Shown: piece after piece, positions 63,461-64,000 of the stretch | Layout of the letters: the number at the start of each line of letters is the position of its first letter | Numbering within the stretch: the first letter of the stretch is position 1 | Program-made: the position numbers and the translations under genes | Assembly (NCBI RefSeq): GCF_008365385.1 | Contig: NZ_QOVF01000001.1 | Coordinates: forward strand, 62,001 to 126,000 | DNA: 64,000 bases | Origin: Halopseudomonas laoshanensis | Lineage (GTDB): Bacteria; Pseudomonadota; Gammaproteobacteria; Pseudomonadales; Pseudomonadaceae | Reading direction: 5' to 3' | Notes under the pieces: generated by a model | Databases searched by the model: none | Told to the model about the DNA's origin: nothing | What the model saw: only the letters and a program-made list of their open reading frames with translations

Positions 63461-64000
63461 ATGACTGATGCAGTGAAGAAAAAAGCCGTGGTATTGCTAT
63501 CGGGCGGTCTGGACTCCGCTACGGTATTGGCGATGGCCCAGGCTAACGGCTATTCGTGCTACACCCTGAGTTTCGATTACGGTCAAAGACATCGCGCTGA
63601 GCTTGACGCTGCGAAACGCCTGGCTGCCAGTGCTGGCGTGGTCGAGCACAAGGTCATCGGTCTGGATCTGGATGGCATGGGTGGCTCGGCGTTAACAGAT
63701 GATTCGCTGGCAGTGCCTGAGTCGCTCCAGCAGGGCATACCGATAACCTATGTGCCGGCGCGCAATACGGTATTTCTAGCGCTTGCTTTGGGTTGGGCTG
63801 AGGTGCTCGAAGCCCAGGATATTTTCATCGGCGTCAATGCGGTGGATTATTCGGGCTACCCGGATTGTCGCCCGGCGTTTATTGAAGCCTTTGAGCGGGT
63901 TGCTAATCTGGCGACCAAAGCCGGGGTTGAAGGCAAGGGCTTTCGGATCCTGGCTCCCCTGCAAGATATGACCAAAGGCGAAATCGTTGCTGAAGGCAGC
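63461..64000 (+). CDS. queC: 7-cyano-7-deazaguanine synthase QueC, 3' partial
   Basis: The first 180 residues of QueC, running off the window. The ATP-binding PP-loop is [17 protein letters not shown], followed by [33 protein letters not shown] and [17 protein letters not shown], all typical of QueC, and [13 protein letters not shown] near the edge. It converts CDG to preQ0 with ATP and ammonia. The ATG overlaps the queE stop codon (TGATATG region, 1-2 bp gap), so queE and queC are coupled. The C-terminal zinc-binding cysteines lie beyond the edge. Confidence 0.94.
   Translation, partial: MTDAVKKKAVVLLSGGLDSATVLAMAQANGYSCYTLSFDYGQRHRAELDAAKRLAASAGVVEHKVIGLDLDGMGGSALTDDSLAVPESLQQGIPITYVPARNTVFLALALGWAEVLEAQDIFIGVNAVDYSGYPDCRPAFIEAFERVANLATKAGVEGKGFRILAPLQDMTKGEIVAEGS

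Overview
The window looks like a chromosome segment of a Pseudomonadaceae gammaproteobacterium, probably a Pseudomonas or Halopseudomonas relative (inference). The main reason is the right-hand part, about 36.9-64 kb. It carries the order familiar from Pseudomonas chromosomes: DUF3108-purN-purM / DUF2066-hda / arsC-wrbA-DUF2069 / yihY-thioredoxin-acylphosphatase / transglycosylase-lipoprotein-proS / oprD / HIT-slyX / cold-shock membrane protein / dps / aspS-yebC-ruvCAB-ybgC-tolQRAB-pal-cpoB-queE-queC. The left 36 kb is accessory: regulators, transporters and small catabolic or redox operons. I saw no tRNA or rRNA gene, intact insertion sequence, CRISPR array or phage.

Region 1 (1-6.6 kb): the 3' end of a quinone oxidoreductase, a small monooxygenase-like protein, then a signalling block of CheB-CheR, PAS-HWE histidine kinase, single-domain response regulator and a stand-alone CheB. 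The CheB-CheR and kinase ORFs lie in the same frame, separated only by one TGA, so they look like one CheB-CheR-PAS-HWE protein cut by a nonsense codon. Region 2 (6.6-8 kb): an S53 (sedolisin)-like lipoprotein, also cut by an in-frame stop (TAG), which lacks the catalytic Glu, catalytic Asp and oxyanion Asp. Region 3 (8-11.1 kb): NhaR-like LysR regulator, a small protein, an SbtA-type bicarbonate permease and a small secreted protein.

Region 4 (11.2-15.5 kb): Spinster-like MFS transporter and the metNIQ methionine importer. Region 5 (15.6-22.2 kb): allantoin catabolism, with a GntR/FCD regulator, NCS1 permease, allantoin racemase, PuuE allantoinase, ureidoglycine aminohydrolase, ureidoglycolate lyase and an SDR. 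The palindrome TTGTATACAA occurs before the regulator gene and again between the divergent racemase and allantoinase genes, suggesting one regulon. Allantoate amidohydrolase is not in the window.

Region 6 (22.2-30.2 kb): a sulfur and thiol-redox block. It holds an ETHE1-type persulfide dioxygenase, thiosulfate dehydrogenase TsdA with partner TsdB, DsbG, a membrane TlpA-like thioredoxin, DsbD and a divergent two-component system resembling P. aeruginosa DsbRS. The dsbD/dsbR intergenic region holds two 18-bp boxes in opposite orientation (16/18 identical), one in front of each divergent gene. Region 7 (30.2-36.9 kb): HxlR regulator with a PRISE-type reductase, a small monooxygenase-like gene whose Shine-Dalgarno lies inside a perfect 12-bp stem, a LysR/BASS transporter pair, a uracil-DNA glycosylase-like protein, an acidic disordered protein and a 3-hydroxyacyl-CoA dehydrogenase.

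Region 8 (36.9-64 kb) is conserved core: purine synthesis, replication control, tRNA charging, Holliday-junction processing, the Tol-Pal envelope machine and the start of queuosine synthesis. Its AspRS has His31 and Gly82, the signature of a non-discriminating enzyme.
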